DNA of 64,000 nt, from contig JAETXT010000006.1 in the NCBI GenBank assembly GCA_019188255.1, positions 5,084,001 to 5,148,000 on the forward strand, in the 5' to 3' direction. Source of the stretch: Verticillium longisporum. Its lineage: Eukaryota > Ascomycota > Sordariomycetes > Glomerellales > Plectosphaerellaceae. Position 1 is the stretch's first letter; each line of letters starts with the position of its first letter. Made by a program: the position numbers and the translations under genes. The notes beneath the pieces are model-generated. The model was not told the DNA's origin and made no database searches. It saw only the letters and a program-made list of their open reading frames with translations. This document shows positions 21,001 through 33,544 of this stretch, one piece after another.

Positions 21001-24000
21001 CACGCGCTTGTCGTGTACTGAGGTGGGCCTCATAGACGTAACAGCCGGCGCGCCTCTGCATAGCTAGTTGAGCTCATTGGCAGGTCGGCCTGAACCGAGG
21101 ACACTATGTCTCGCCGCTTAGTATCCAACCAAAAGTGCATTTAGGGGACTGGTGCCACTTTCCTGGCGAGCAACATGTCGTGCGTAACGTTCCTTCGCGC
21201 ACCGCCACCACTCGGTCATATCGCGGAGTGGCAGGACGGCGCCAGCGGGTTGGCGGCAGAGGCTGCACGCGCCGTGAGACAGGTAAGATCACGACCGCTT
21301 TCGGCAACGCCCTTGCGTATATCACATGCTGTCAGCTGATGAGCCGGAGCGACTGCTGAATCATCGTACGCTCGCCAGCCAAAAGAGGCGTAAAGGAATG
21401 TTTCCTGTGTACATAGTACAATGTACCCCGCAAAGCCGCAAGTCTATGGGGTTATATGTTGCCCTACGACAGCGAGACAGACAGAAAGATTTATATCCTG
21501 ACATGTGTAAATCCTACATTATCGCCAGATGCTGGGGTGGGATTGCAAGAGCGAGCCTAATCTGACTTGGGTTAGCGCAGGTGTGTCGGCAAGCGGGAGA
21601 GCTAATGCAGCCTGCGGATGAAAATAGCATCAGAAAAGAACACGAGTGATGCTGAGAGGTTGTCCATTTGGGGCGGCGCCCGACGGTGAGAAACTTAGCG
21701 CCTGTTGGGGTTGCTACGGGCGGTTTTCTGGCTGGTTCTTGGGTCGACATACTAAACACTACCTAGCCAAGCTATCAGGCCATGCTATGAATGCGGGTCT
21801 GTAGGTACCATGTACATAGTATGTCGGGGGCAAATGCCATGCGCATTGTCTACCGAACGGATCAACAAGAAAAGTGGCATGCTGAACCGAAATGCCAGCT
21901 CGTGATCATGATTCCGTGCGGAACCAGGCAATGCAACCATTCTGCACCGAATGATTTGGGTTGGCCAACGACGAGTTTTGCAATCTGTTCACAAGTTCTT
22001 GAGTCAAACATCTGGAAAAGAATGACCGTGTTTGATAACGTGCAAAAAAATTGCCTATTCGAGCATATGGTGTGAGACAGTCGGCCCCCGCGGCTTCCGG
22101 GTGGGTGGGTTTTCTCTCGACAGTGACTGGGGCTTTCTCAGCGGAGATCCGGGGATGATCGGGCAGAGTGAACGAAGGGTCCTCAGTACTAATTGCAGGA
22201 CCTCAACCGAGAGATTTGCGGCATCGCAAGACGTCATTGTGTGCGGCATTTCATTCAACGGACTCAGCGGATAGCCGTGCCCTGGGGTTTCCCCGTACCT
22301 ATCCAGCCCTAGGTATATCGCCGAGCCGAGGCTTGAGGCTACAACATGGTGATGGGTCGTCCGCACACATATTGGCCGATTGACGGGGTTGCAGGGGGTT
22401 GAGTCAGGAAAGCGAAAGGTAATGGATAAGTAATAAGAATGGCGAACTTTTTTCATTTTTGGGAGGGGGAGGGGTTGACGCGGTGAATAGACGATGGTTG
22501 ATAGGGTTGATCACAACGTTGTTGTGGATGAAGATTACGAACTTCATTTCCACCGACTGTTTGATGTATATTCTGTCTATCGGGGCGTTAGACCTGACAA
22601 GGAATGTTCTGCGTACCCTGACGCCAAGCGTACCATGTCCCAGTCGTGAAGAAACGGCAACGCAAGCCGCTCGCGCTATGTGATGGTTAATGGTACAGCA
22701 CACGGCACCTTGCCGCCGAAACTGCTTAGCCCGCCGAGCTGTGAGGCCCTTGGCTGCACTGCATTTACAATCGCTCGACGCAACCCGCTGCGCAACGATT
22801 CGGGGGTTCTTGACGAAGAGGGTTAGCAGAAGTGCGCAACGGATGTAATACTTGGGTGGTCAGTTGCTTCACTGCAAGGTTCGCCGCACTAACACAGGGC
22901 GTTTTGACAGCCAGCCACGCCACAGTTCCATGGCAGGTTCGGTTATCGACCGCTATTGATGCAAACCACGACGACCGCGGTGGGCGCTTTCTTCAAAGTT
23001 GACTAGGTGCCAAATTGCAACTTCACTAAAGAATCCAAGCAGGATCTTGCCGATGAGGGAATCATAGTCGGAGTGTCAGGCAGCGCGCCAAGCACGGGGT
23101 GCGCCAGAGGCATCATCCATTTGTAAACGCCGATAGGTCATTGAACGAAGCGACCACCAGCAATGGAGAAAGGAGCGAAAAATGGCATCTGAATAGCGGA
23201 GCGGAACCAGGCCGCTGGGGCGGACGACGGCTGAACGGTCAGTGAGGTGCCTGGGTTTGGGGTTTCTTTGGGGCGAGGACCGATGCTGAGACCCAGTTCT
23301 GAGGTTCCCTCCCAGCTTGCAAGGCGGAAGGGCTGGGGGGAGGAGTGGTGGGCGAGCTGACAGCCCACGATGCGAGTCAATGGTGCTCTTTGACAGAAGG
23401 CTGCGGAGTCGAGGGAAACCCAACCTGGCGCGGGTCACTACAGTACCTGACTGACTCGTTCTGCAGCTACCCACCTTAGTTCGGTCTCATTAAACCTAGG
23501 CGAAGGAGGACAATGTCGAGGACTGCATCCGTACCGACGCAAGTGCTTTGTGTGGTTATGGTTGACAAGAGGGACAAGCTCGCGTCTCCTCAGTGGACAA
23601 TGGCGTCCGCGCCAGCCTATTGAATGAGTCTGATGGTGGTTGGATAGGATGGCGGTACGGCTGTGAGGCCTCTATGCAAGCTGCTTCTTTCGGCCGAGGA
23701 AGCATTGTCGTCAAATAGCCAACTTCGGAGGGGCGATAGCAGGGCCTGCAGGACGTCAAGCACAGGGTTGAGTTTGCAGCATTTGCTGCAGAGTATGTAC
23801 AGGGTACATGTACTTTGAGGCGCACGTAGGGCACCGCTTCAGAGCGTAGCGGAGCAGCAGTATTCCGTCGTGCTAGAGTTCGTCGAGCAGATTCTATTTT
23901 CCTATCTGAGGGAGCTTTGTGTGTCGCCATGGCGTCGACCGAGCAGACAGCCATCTGTATTGTGGGTGACGGCAAACTCCATGATGGAAGGCATCAGCCT

Positions 24001-27000
24001 GTGCAGCCTACCTTCTAAGGGTGAAGGACAATTTTCTGTACTCTGAGCAGGTCCAACCCCCCTCAGCTCCTCCTTCCCCCCAAAGACAAGTCGACCCCGC
24101 CCGACACATGGTGCGTCTGAGCAATGGGGCTAACATAGGTGGCCCCTGTCACCGGGGAAACAGCAGGCGCGCCTTACCCGTCGAAGAGATCCTATTCTTA
24201 GGCGGCCACTCAACGATCACAGGTTTCCATGTCTTCTGGAAGGAAAGTAGCAAGGCACCTTCCTAGCGTGGATGCTACATGGTACTTGGTGCGGCCGCTG
24301 CTTTCCCACCTTACCCCCTGCTCAGGTACCTAGGCAGGTGGAACGCTCACAAATTCATATGAGGGTCTCTATTACTGAATGACACGGGAAAGGATTAAAT
24401 CACGACGTCAGGAGGGGTCTCAGGGTATCACCAAGCAGGGGGCGGCAGGAGCGCCGTGATGAGAGGCCCAGGGCTTGGCAAATACGGAAAGCGAGTTGTT
24501 GAACTGAAATCGAGGCAAGAGCGCATGGGATCGATTTGAAGCTAGGGCGTTGGGGGGGAGCAAGAAGCCCTGGTGCTCAGGCTTGCTAGTAGAAAGCATG
24601 AGCTACCTACGTTAAGGCAGGTACTTGGGTACTGCCTCCACAGGGCCCTGGTCCTGGTCCCAATGGGTGCCATGCCAGCGCCGTGCGTGCACCAAGTACC
24701 AATAGGCAGCAGAATTACAGTTGCTGCTTCTGTTCGCTTCGATGATACCTCCTGTCATTTGCTGTCAAGGGTCACGAATCCCCTCTCGCATTATGCAAGG
24801 GCAAAAACAAATAGAGGTGCAGGGAGGTGCAACCAACAGCGACTTCAATCTTGGACCGAAAACAGCGAGGGCAACGGCAACTGCTCCTCCATTGCCAAGT
24901 ACGGCAAGGACAGACATGATAGAGCGGGAGGAAACTGCCAGGCGCTGGCCTTGCCTGCTGGCTATGACCATTGACGATGGCAAGCCTGTTGAGCCAGCCA
25001 GCCTCTTCGTCTCTCTGCCATAATCGCAACTCCCCCGACACAGCTGCTGTTCTGGCTCAGGCTCTTTCGCATCGCGTCTTTCGCATTGCGTCGGTTCCTT
25101 GTAGCGAGCATCCGAAGGTTCATGTCGGGAACTTAGCATGATAACCCCCACCTTGCCCACATGCTCATTTTTCGATGGGGGTTGGGTTTTTTCCCGCCCC
25201 GTTCAACGCGACGGCGATTCAGTCCCTTGTGACAAAGAACCCACCTTACCCACTACTCCAGTGTAGGCGACAGCCGGGGGCCAAAACATGACAGGAAAGC
25301 GACAGAGGGCGGCGATTCTCCGATGCAGTGACGTTGATCGTTACTCATTCGGCGGACGAACTCCGGATTTAATGACTGCGACGAGCAGAGATCGCCCCTA
25401 CCAGTCGTCACGGTGGCCCTGGCATCATGATCTGACTTTGACAGCCTCGGCAGAGCACAGACAGACAGCCTCCCCAAGTCAATATGGATACATAGTCAGG
25501 GAGCTGATATTCCAGTGTCGGTCGCATGGCACAGTGTTGCTGCTGTTCTCCGTTCCCTCAGAAGGCAGGGATATACAGTGTCCGCTGGCATTGAAGTCAC
25601 ATCCAATCGACAAGGAACAGCAAGTTGTACGTCGTACCAGCTTCATCGCTATCCTCGGCCGACCCTACAAGAGGAGCACGCCTGTGAGCCGTTCGAGGAG
25701 TCGACAATGCAGTCATTGCTGCCGTAGTCGCAACCGGTGCTACAAGGGATGGCCTTGATCGCGCGCACTCGGCATACTTTTCTCACCGCTCTCCCAGCCT
25801 TCTCGCCGTCGCTACATGTGCATGGGTCGGTCTAATACAGCCCGACTTTTATCACGCATGCTTGTCTCCGCTTCTGAAACGATACTCATTCTGGCCGATG
25901 TCTTGTCCCAGCACCTGGCAAAGATGGCCTGGCAGGTGCTGACACGCATATATGCAGGCCCATGATGTGCACAGGGAGACTGCTTCTGTGGCCTTGTGAC
26001 CCAATCATCGACGTTACTCTCTGGGAGCAAGCACATCGAGGGATCTCTCCACAGCCACAACCGAAATCCACACACACACACACACACACACATACTACGC
26101 CTGATGAACCGTCTCAAAAGATTGCTCACGCCTTTCGCCCGCATCACCTCTCGCACCAAGTCTACCATTGATCTGATGTGCGCCAAGCGGAACTCCACGC
26201 ATCCATCCATTCCGCAGGTCGGGACAGCCCTGACCTCGAGCCACGCCACGCTACTCTATGGAGCGGGTACATTGATTGGTACGGCAAAGTCACCCAGTTG
26301 CAGCTCAGTCGATCATTATGGAACGTTGCCTTTGCATCCACGACTCGCGCGAAGGCAGTAAATGTCAAAAGTTCAATGAGGCCACGTGCGCATAGTCACC
26401 AACTAGGCGTCGACAGAGCGCGGTAGGCATACACAAGAATACAACAGCTGTTGGCGGAACGACCGTTCAGCACCAAAGCGAAAGCAGAGATAATCGATTG
26501 ATGTTGGGGTCACACGGGAAAAGGGCTGATCAAAAATAGAAACGATCTACGCCCTCTTGGGCCTGGCGCCGCCGTTCCCACCCAATACCCGAACGAAGAA
26601 TCTGAGCACTGGAAACCAGAGAAACATTTACTCCCCCCGTGTGATCGAAAGGACGATCAAAGTTCGCCAAACCAGAGTAAAGACCGAGAGGCCTGTCATT
26701 CTTTGTTCGGGAGGTGCGCTCAGCAACAGAGACCGAGAAAGCCGAGCCTCCGTGTGTTCATTCCGAACATGAGAGTAACGCTCAGGCGATGCGGTCACAC
26801 GGAGGCGATTCAAAGTCGCGAAGCCTCATTTGGAGCTGAACAACGTAACCTGTGATTGCAACTCCGAATATGGAGCAGATCTCAGCCCAAATCTGCTGCG
26901 AAGCGACCACTTGACATAGAATAGTCGTCTGGCAATACCCTGAGGACCCTGTCTATGGCTATGGAGCCTAGATCATCTGTTGAGGGTGCGCTTCAGCGAG

Positions 27001-30000
27001 CAAGGAACAGCAAAGAGCTTGTGGCTGGTCTGATCTCACTGGCTAAGAATGAGCGAACTCACACCTCGAGTGTACTGATGAGTTGACTGGTGACTTTGTC
27101 GTCTCGACTCCGGCACAATGCTTGGCATACTTCTCAAACCGCACTGATGGGACCTTCGTCATTCCTTGACAGGACAGGCGAAGATAGCCACATGGACATG
27201 AGTTGCCAAATTCGGACACGAGAAACCGTTGTTTCAGCCAACCAGATGCAGCAGCAGCCCTGTAGACCCCGATCTACCCGGTCCCTAGCATTGGAGTCCA
27301 CTGAACAGGGGATGTCTCCAGATCCAGGGGTTTTTGGTCGGGGTGCGGTCTTGATGGTATCCCTGAGGGGTTCGCACAGATGAGAAGCAGGGGGCTGCGG
27401 GTTCGTTGAAGCGACGTAAATCAACACGGAGGATTCCCAATGAAGCACATTGTTCAATCAGACCGAAGAACTCGGATGGCAAGTCGGTGGATCCTCACTA
27501 TGCAGACAGTCATCCAGGACGTCCCGACCTCCTCTGACCCCATGGACCATTTCGTTGAGTCGAGAAAGAGAGGGTTCGCCGTCGTATCAAGTTCAAAGAG
27601 CTTCTTCGATTCACACGACCCAGCGACGCCAGGTTGGCCAAGAGCCTGCGGTGAGCGGCCTCGCATGACACCACCCCCTAAGCAGCCAGTCCGCGAGGTA
27701 TCGGGTGTCTGACTGAACATTTTCAAGCCTCGAGGCCGGCAAGACCACAGAAGTTGAGACGAACATATTCGTTGGCCCACGATCTTCCATTCTGTCAAAG
27801 AGGCGAAGAAGGTAGGCGTTATAGCGTGGGGGACATCATGCCAGACTGCCTGACCACCATCCACAGTACGTCACTGGGTTCGACCTGTTGAAAAAAACCG
27901 CTTGGTAAACCCTGCCGTGGCGCCGCGGTCACTGCACGCAAGAATTCCACATCTGCCAATCAAGTTGTGAATCGCCAAAACAGCGCATGCTTTCCGCTAT
28001 TCCGCGAAGCCGAAGGCCAGCTTGACCTGATGTTCAACCTAGGATACCTTTACCAGCCACCAAGCCGTCCGGGATTTGACTGCATGCCTTGAGGGCGTCT
28101 GGTGATGTCCGTGCTCAGGGCTGGGTTTGCTGGCCTGGTGTGAATCGAGGACGATTCTTCGCTGACGAGGATCTCTCCCAGTCAGTGATTGGAGCTTCAA
28201 ACCCTGGTGTAAGGCTTGCTGTGCGACCTCGGAATCGTTCATCTGTTGTCTCATTGCCCAGCTGGTTGAAGCTGCTGGCCTGGCATGTCATACGCTGTTC
28301 TGCCGGCACCCCATCAGCCGGTCTTCATACATCTATTGCCCACAGTACAATGTGGTGGGTGACTGGGACTGACCGGCACCCTGCAAGCACGATGGGTTTG
28401 GTCGGGGCCTGGCAGCACGCCGACCGACCCTGGGCGGGCCTAGCTATGGCAGACAACGCCGCCACAGTGCCCGATCCGCATTTCTCGATGTTGGGAAGCA
28501 GACCCGCATAGGCTCCTCAGTCTCATGCGGAGGTAATGCGGCTCTGATGGTGCTAGCTCGGTCAAGCCGCGGTGTAGGTGCGCGAGAACGAAGACGGATA
28601 CCTCGACAAGGCCGGCCTGCAGTGAGTGAGTTTTTAGCAACATAGCTGAGCGTAGGCCTGATTCGGCGTGGTCGGCCGTGGTAAGGTTCAATCGGTCCCT
28701 TGGTGTGGTGTGGAGAGATGGGGATGGATGTGGTCCGACGGTGAGGCGTGTGCGCTACCTTGATAGGGACAAAGCACCTGTGAAAGTTTGACTTCAGTGA
28801 GGTCAGGTCATGCGGCCACTGGGAGAGATGGTTGCAACCGCACCAGTGTGTGTGAGTTGAGGTTTCTCTGGCTCGCTGACTTGTCCCCATGCTGATACAT
28901 TTCTGTCACAGACGAATATGTGGTGGACGGCCGACGCACAGAATGGTTCTCATGGACCACGACGTCGACAGCGCACTAAAATCATGACCGCGCACGCCCG
29001 CCCCCCCTTTTCAGCCACGCCCGTCGTACTCCACGATCTTAGCATGATGCTATTGTTTCTACATCTTGGTTTCCTGGCACTTGACAGGAGAGGATCAACA
29101 AGAGACTCGGGTCAACTCCAAAGGGGCGTACTGTTTCATTGAAGCGCTTGTGAGACTGATGGAGCAACATACAGTCGCAGTCTCTCGAGCAAAGGCCTCC
29201 AAGGCTATGACGTAGAGCCACCCAGTCGTGGCCATCATGCTCCAAGTGAACGCGACCGGCAGGGTTCTGTCGACGGCAAGATGTCTGCGCACTCTCATCA
29301 GCATGTCGCTCTCCTCGTTTTCAATCGAGTAACACAGCTCGCTCCCTTGATGACGATGACCCAGGTCATGGTGCCGCAAAACCATGACGACGGATAGCTT
29401 CCTGGCGAGCCATTGCCAGCCGACGGAAGAACATGGACATTTTGCCGCCTGCCGCTCGTTGGTATATCCCAAGGACATGGATGAACGTAGTCGGTACGAC
29501 TGCAACCCTCCCTTTCCGCGCCCTTTCGCCTGCTCACAGCTTCACATTGGCCGTGAGCCTGAAGCAGGAGGCCCGATCGATGGTTGGTGAGTCCACAGTC
29601 CTTGGTGACAAGAGGACAGGAGTATCCGCAAGAATTCACACGGCTCACGGCCTCTTATTTACACATGGGTCTGCAGCTCAACGCTTGGGCGTTACGTACA
29701 TGTGCAGTACCATGTACAATGCGCTTTTCACCTTTCCCCTTCTACACACACCTGAGGTCGACTGAGAGAGAGAACACAAACCCCCTCCCCCCCTTGTCCC
29801 AGGAACTACCGTGGATCCCTGCTCAACAGACGGCCCACCTATCGTCCACCGACTCACAACTTCGATGACACCCTGTCCTGGCTTGCCTGGCAAAGCTGGC
29901 TGCCTAGAGGTCCCACTGGGCAGAGCTGGCTTTGCCTGACTACTGACCCTGCCTTACCTCGCCTTGCCTTACCTTCCCTGTGCCCATCTGGCTGTCAGCT

Positions 30001-31161
30001 TTGGCTCTAGTGCGCATGGCACAAAGTCATCGGCTGGCACACTCAACGGCGTGGACGGCGGCGGCGCGGACGGCCCTCTCCCCTCAACCCCCTCCACTCG
30101 AGCTTGGCTGGGGGCTCGCATGGTCAAAGCATGGGCACACGGGTCCCTCATGCGTGGTGGCACGCTGATGCTGGTGTTGCCCTTCCTGTCGCAACACCCC
30201 CCGGCCTGCCCTGTGCTGGGGCTCTGGGGCGTGAACCTGGGCTTGGGCTTGGTCTTGGTTTCCCACTCCCACCCTTTCTGGGGCTTGTTCGGCCGGCCTT
30301 TCGTTGGCGCACTCGCTGGCACAGCACAGCCGGCCTGTTCTTTTCCTGTCCTCGTTGCTTTTTGCCCTGCCCACTCCTCCCACCCTAATGGGTGAAGCCA
30401 AATGTGCCCGCCCCGGCCGGTCCTCTCGTCCCGTTCGGGTCACTCTTGTGCTGCCAGTCGCCTTATGACCCTCTGTATTTAACTAGTTGGCCCTTCCCCC
30501 AGCCTGGACGTCCGTCTTTTTGTCTCCCCCAATATCACATCCAGCAAGACATCACCAGCCTCGTTGCGCACTCTCGCTCACCACCCACATTCGCTAACCG
30601 CCCCCTCCTCCCACCTTTAGGAAGTCCTCGTTGACTCCTGTCATTCGCTTTTGCGTTCGTTGTTCTTTTGTTCTTTTGTTGTTCGAGTCGAATCCCGGAA
30701 AACGAAGCTTACTCCCGCGACATCAACCATCCCCGGCCTCATCACCAAAACTCCCAACTCTTCGTATCGGAACCGCAGCCAAGCCATCTTGCACTTGGTT
30801 CACTGCCCTATAGCAGATGTCTCGGCTCGATACTTGAAGTCCCCAAGTCAACAACCACGCTCGCTTTCCAAACCGTCTCAGACAAAAGGAACAGAAAAAG
30901 AAGAAGGGAAAAGGGAAAACCGCCCACTCCAACCAACAATCGCTTTCAGTATCAAACTCAGGAACAACGCAACCGTCCGCACGTTCCCGTCTCGACCCTC
31001 CCCCACCACGCTCGCTACCCCGAATCATACACGCGGCTCATCTGTCCGTGTATACCTACCTATTCACCACGTAAGATTCTGCGCCAGGACAAATGTGCCA
31101 GCGTTGCACTAACACGCCCTGCAGGTTCCTCGCCCAACACACTCCTCACCACTCTCGAAAA
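18027..31161. other. Long gene-poor region (about 13 kb)
   Basis: No open frame in this stretch shows a recognisable domain, sensible splicing or convincing composition; the longest are under 180 codons and mostly overlap on both strands. Base composition stays near that of the flanks, without the AT richness of mutated repeats. Visible content: GA-rich 3' flank of kap104 (18.1-18.7 kb); a CT-rich, promoter-like patch near 18760-18990 followed by a small frame at 19028; a CA repeat at 26069-26092; several GTACATGTAC-like palindromes; and GC-rich, then pyrimidine-rich sequence from about 29.9 kb to the regulator at 31162, with a TATTTAA box near 30476. It may hold long regulatory DNA, non-coding transcripts or fast-evolving genes that cannot be recognised here. 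Confidence 0.5.
26069..26092. repeat. CA dinucleotide repeat
   Basis: Twelve uninterrupted CA units. A simple microsatellite in non-coding DNA. Confidence 0.95.
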
Positions 31162-33103
31162 ATGGCTGGTCCCGGAGGCGGTCCTCCCCGTCGCAGCCAC
31201 ACCAAGTCGCGCAAGGGCTGCGAGACCTGCAAGCGTCGGCATATTCGATGTGATGAAAACTTCCCTCAATGGTACGTGAACATTGCTGGCGCGCAGAAAC
31301 ACTACGGGCCTTGACTAACACGGGGTTCTCAGCCGAAACTGCACCAAGCACAAGATCCGCTGCCCCTACAATGACATGCCCGCCATGGAAGACCGGTCGA
31401 CGACCCCTGACAAGCCGGATCTCATGTGGACGCCCAGCATCGTTGCCGACATTGAGCAGTGGCAGCGCACCGGAATCTTTCCTTTCCCCAAACTCGCCAT
31501 CTCCTCAACCCCCAACCCGGCCGAGTACAGCCTGGAAGATCTTCGCCTGATCTACCACGTTGCCTCGATCAGCAACGAGATGGAAGGCTTAGGTGCCACC
31601 AACTTCACGCTCTGGACACGCCAGATTCCTGCGTATGTTCAGAACCATGCCACCGCGCCACTCTTGGACATGACACTAACTTGGCTCCTTAGCATCATCA
31701 AGCTCGGTTCCACGCACCGTTATGTGATGCACTCGCTGCTGGCTTTCTCCGCCATGCACATTGCTTTCCTCACCGACTGTCCCATCGTCGGCAACCTGGC
31801 GTACGAGCACCGCGGTATTGCTCTCAAGGGCCTGCAGGAGGGTATCGGCTCATTTGGCCCGGAAACTTCTGATGCTGTCTTGGCTGCTTCGCTGGTTCTC
31901 TCCTGGCAAGCCACTGACTGGTAAGCACTACTTTACTACCCGGCCGGAGACGGGCTTTTCTAACACAAGATTCAGGCGGAGCTGGACTCAACTCATGCAA
32001 GGAACCTCATCGGTAAGCCTCCAACCCTCTTGTGCATCAGCATAGCCCCCGCTCGTGTACATGAGGTCGATCTAACTCGTCAAAAGGTTGTCGATGCTAT
32101 GGCTTCCTGGAGCCACGACTCTCAGTTTTATGACTGGATCAGGGAAACCGGCACGTTCCCAACGGCCCCTCCTTCGCCCACCCCGGATCACAGGCCCAGC
32201 CAGCCGCGCAAGGAAGACCTGGATGCCCTGACCCGCACTCTCGCCCAGCTGCAGAAGGTCGAGGCGCACCAGATACACAACAAGGAGGACACGAAGCACA
32301 TCCAGCAGCTCATCAGCTTTCTCAAGGGATCCCGCAAAGTCAGCCCGACCTTGTCCGTCGCCCAGCAGTTTGAACGTCTCCGTCCCCTGCGTACCTGGCT
32401 TTTCTACCTGCCCGTCATGGCCCTTCAGCAGAGTGGCTGCTCCGTCAATTCCCTAGTGACCATCGCCCATTACTACACGGTGGCCGTTCTGATGGAGCGC
32501 CTGTTCCCCGAGATCGGTGCTGCATACTTTGGCAATCTTTCCATTGCACCCGTCGAGGAGATTGCCCGCTGCCTGTTGTCCATCAACATTTCTGGTTCCA
32601 TCGAGGGTGATCTCACTACGCCGATGAAGCTGATGCAGTTCCCTCTGGATAAGGTCAATGAGTTCCCCAACCGCATCGGTATCGTGGAGCCTGCCCGCAC
32701 GCCCTCGTTCCCGCAGTACAACCCGCCCAACTTCTACACGAACGAGCCGGCCAACCTGCCCCAGGCTACGGAGTCATTCATGCCCTACGGCAACCCGGCC
32801 TTCAGCTACAGCCATGAGTCGCTGACTGGTACCATGCTCAACACGGAGGGCATTCCCCAGAACGCCGTCAGTCCCTTGACTCTGTCCTCGCCCTTTGTCA
32901 ACCATCAGTACCTCAGCATCCCATCGCCCAACTATGGCAGTTACAGCCCGGCCTCGTCCACCTTTGAAGGGTCCATCGCCTACAGCGACACTGAGGAGTA
33001 CGGCTCGTATGACATGGGCGGCATGTCTTCCGGCCACCACATGTTCGGCTCCGGCAGCAACTTGAGCGGGTTCGTCTCTCCCATCCAGTCCGTGTGGAAC
33101 TAG
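31162..33103 (+). CDS. Zn2Cys6 transcription factor, Upc2-like layout, five exons
   Basis: Exons 31162-31271, 31333-31632, 31693-31920, 31976-32012 and 32087-33103 give 563 residues. The binuclear zinc cluster at residues 20-47 has spacing CX2CX6CX6CX2CX6C and is completed by the first splice. The basic lead-in SHTKSRKG and the later segment THRYVMHSLLAFSAMHIAF resemble the sterol-uptake regulator (Upc2/Ecm22) branch of fungal regulators. The second intron (60 bases) is a multiple of three; removing it joins TRQIPA to IIKLGSTH, which restores the conserved segment, so read-through should be treated as an error. The C-terminal third is Ser/Pro/Tyr rich and may activate transcription. The target genes are unknown. 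It is preceded by a very long gene-free region, as seen for some fungal developmental regulators. Confidence 0.88.
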
Positions 33104-33239
33104 GAGCGTCCACCCATGGCACCTACACCACACCGGCGAAAACGTTTTGAGCTTTCAAGCACGGGGATTGACCGACGGCCAGGATGACAACGACACCCGG
33201 CTATCCTCCGCCTGAGGACCCTTACCTGCTTTCGTCGAC

Positions 33240-33491
33240 AGCGCACTCGACAGGTCCCTCCCCTTCCTGCAGCCCGAGCAACTGGGCATGCCGCCTCTTC
33301 CGGAGTCGCCGATCCCCGTTCTCGCCTCGATGCCTCGCCACCGCCGGCCGACTCCGCCCTCCTCTTCCGTGCAGGGAGAGTCTCCCAGTGCCATCAGCGC
33401 GCCCTTCCCCCCACGTCAGCTTGGTCCTGGCCCGTCCCCTCCGCCGGCATACTTGCCTAGGAGCGAGAAGGGCAAGGAGCGCGAGCTGTAG
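33240..33491 (+). other. Orphan proline-rich reading frame
   Basis: A frame ending in TAG at 33489-33491 reads protein-like text: LDRSLPFLQPEQLGMPPLP, later PPPAYLPRSEKGKEREL. A pyrimidine-rich tract ends in CAG at 33240, a possible splice acceptor, but no donor is evident. Another frame just upstream (ATG at 33184) begins MTTTPGYPPPEDPY and would meet this one only after a shift. It may be the last exon of an alternative form of the upstream regulator, or a gene remnant. No family is recognised. Confidence 0.25.
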
Positions 33492-33521
33492 TTCCGGACG
33501 CTCTTTGGCGGCCTCTGCTAC

Positions 33522-33544
33522 CACACACACACACACACACACAC
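33522..33544. repeat. CA dinucleotide repeat
   Basis: About 11.5 CA units directly downstream of the orphan reading frame. Confidence 0.95.
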
